7,637 bases of DNA from assembly GCA_934217675.1 (NCBI GenBank), contig CAKQCV010000097.1, positions 1 through 7,637 on the forward strand, read 5' to 3'. Positions 7,527 through 7,637 of this stretch are shown piece after piece. Both the position numbers and the translations under genes were made by a program. The notes under the pieces are model-generated. The model was given only the letters and a program-made list of their open reading frames with translations. It had not been told where the DNA came from and did no database searches. Numbering within the stretch: the first letter of the stretch is position 1; each line of letters opens with the position of its first letter. The stretch comes from an uncultured Prevotella sp. (GTDB lineage Bacteria; Bacteroidota; Bacteroidia; Bacteroidales; Bacteroidaceae).

Positions 7527-7558
7527 AAAAAAAGCGAAACAAAATAAATCGTTTCGCT
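7527..7558 (-). terminator. Rho-independent terminator of the tRNA gene
   Basis: On the minus strand an 8-bp perfect stem, AGCGAAAC (7558-7551) with GTTTCGCT (7540-7533), closes a 10-base loop. It is followed by six more U in the transcript (7532-7527). It begins 6 bases after the tRNA 3' end, which fits a terminator for the tRNA transcript and separates it from the protein operon downstream. Confidence 0.85.
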
Positions 7559-7563
7559 CCTTG

Positions 7564-7637
7564 TAGCGGGACCCAGGATTGAACTGGGGACCTCATGATT
7601 ATGAATCATGCGCTCTAACCAGCTGAGCTATCCCGCC
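7564..7637 (-). tRNA. tRNA with anticodon CAU, probably elongator tRNA-Met
   Basis: The minus strand folds as a complete 74-base cloverleaf. The acceptor stem is GGCGGGA with TCCCGCT, where the first pair is a G-U wobble. The D stem is GCTC/GAGC, the anticodon stem is CATGA/TCATG with loop TTCATAA, and the T arm is CCCAG-TTCAATC-CTGGG. The discriminator is A (7564) and no CCA is encoded (CAA follows). The anticodon CAU allows initiator Met, elongator Met or tRNA-Ile2 (modified to read AUA). The initiator is excluded because the anticodon stem lacks its three G-C pairs and the first pair is not C-A. Elongator Met is the best reading; Ile2 remains possible. The gene reaches the last base of the window. 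Confidence 0.9.

Noticed and set aside
7527..7637. tRNA gene as an integration site for a mobile island
   Set aside because: No integrase is present and no repeat of the tRNA 3' end was seen at the other end of the window.

Overview
The window reads as a chromosomal segment of a Bacteroidota bacterium, most likely Bacteroidales and probably Prevotellaceae. Four things support this. The coding DNA is moderately AT-rich and the gene starts have A/T-rich leaders without Shine-Dalgarno motifs. There is a promoter of the Bacteroides type (TAnnTTTG -7 box). All three complete proteins end in a type IX secretion system (T9SS) type A sorting tail. Two of the proteins have the Omp28-like architecture known from this phylum. 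The genus is inferred from protein style, not proven.

Layout from left to right. A likely plus-strand gene end (stop at 50-52) enters from outside the window. A rho-independent terminator (105-141) lies between it and a three-gene operon on the minus strand. In transcription order the operon is: a large modular secreted protein (7190-3927), a degenerate Omp28-like protein (3919-1958), and an Omp28-like protein with an intact thioredoxin-type CxxC site (1950-166). Both gene junctions are exactly 7 bases of A/T-rich sequence, so the genes are very probably co-transcribed. Their single visible promoter is at 7366-7395, followed by a leader of about 170 bases holding a 14-bp palindrome and a 10-bp inverted repeat. 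Further right, a terminator (7527-7558) closes a tRNA gene with anticodon CAU (7564-7637, minus strand), complete to the last base of the window.

How the genes work together. Each protein has an N-terminal signal peptide and a C-terminal T9SS tail joined by a shared SGI(D/E)xV linker, so all three should cross the inner membrane through Sec and be placed on the cell surface or released by T9SS. The two downstream proteins are full-length paralogues. One keeps WCGYC and a cis-proline, suggesting surface thiol-disulfide chemistry. The other keeps the fold markers but has Glu in place of both cysteines (SEGYED). The large first protein is a string of beta domains (propeller-like, two Fn3-like, jelly-roll, CARDB-like, beta-sandwich) that looks made for adhesion or ligand binding. 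A surface complex of the three is a reasonable inference but is not shown by the sequence. No mobile element, CRISPR array or integrase is visible.
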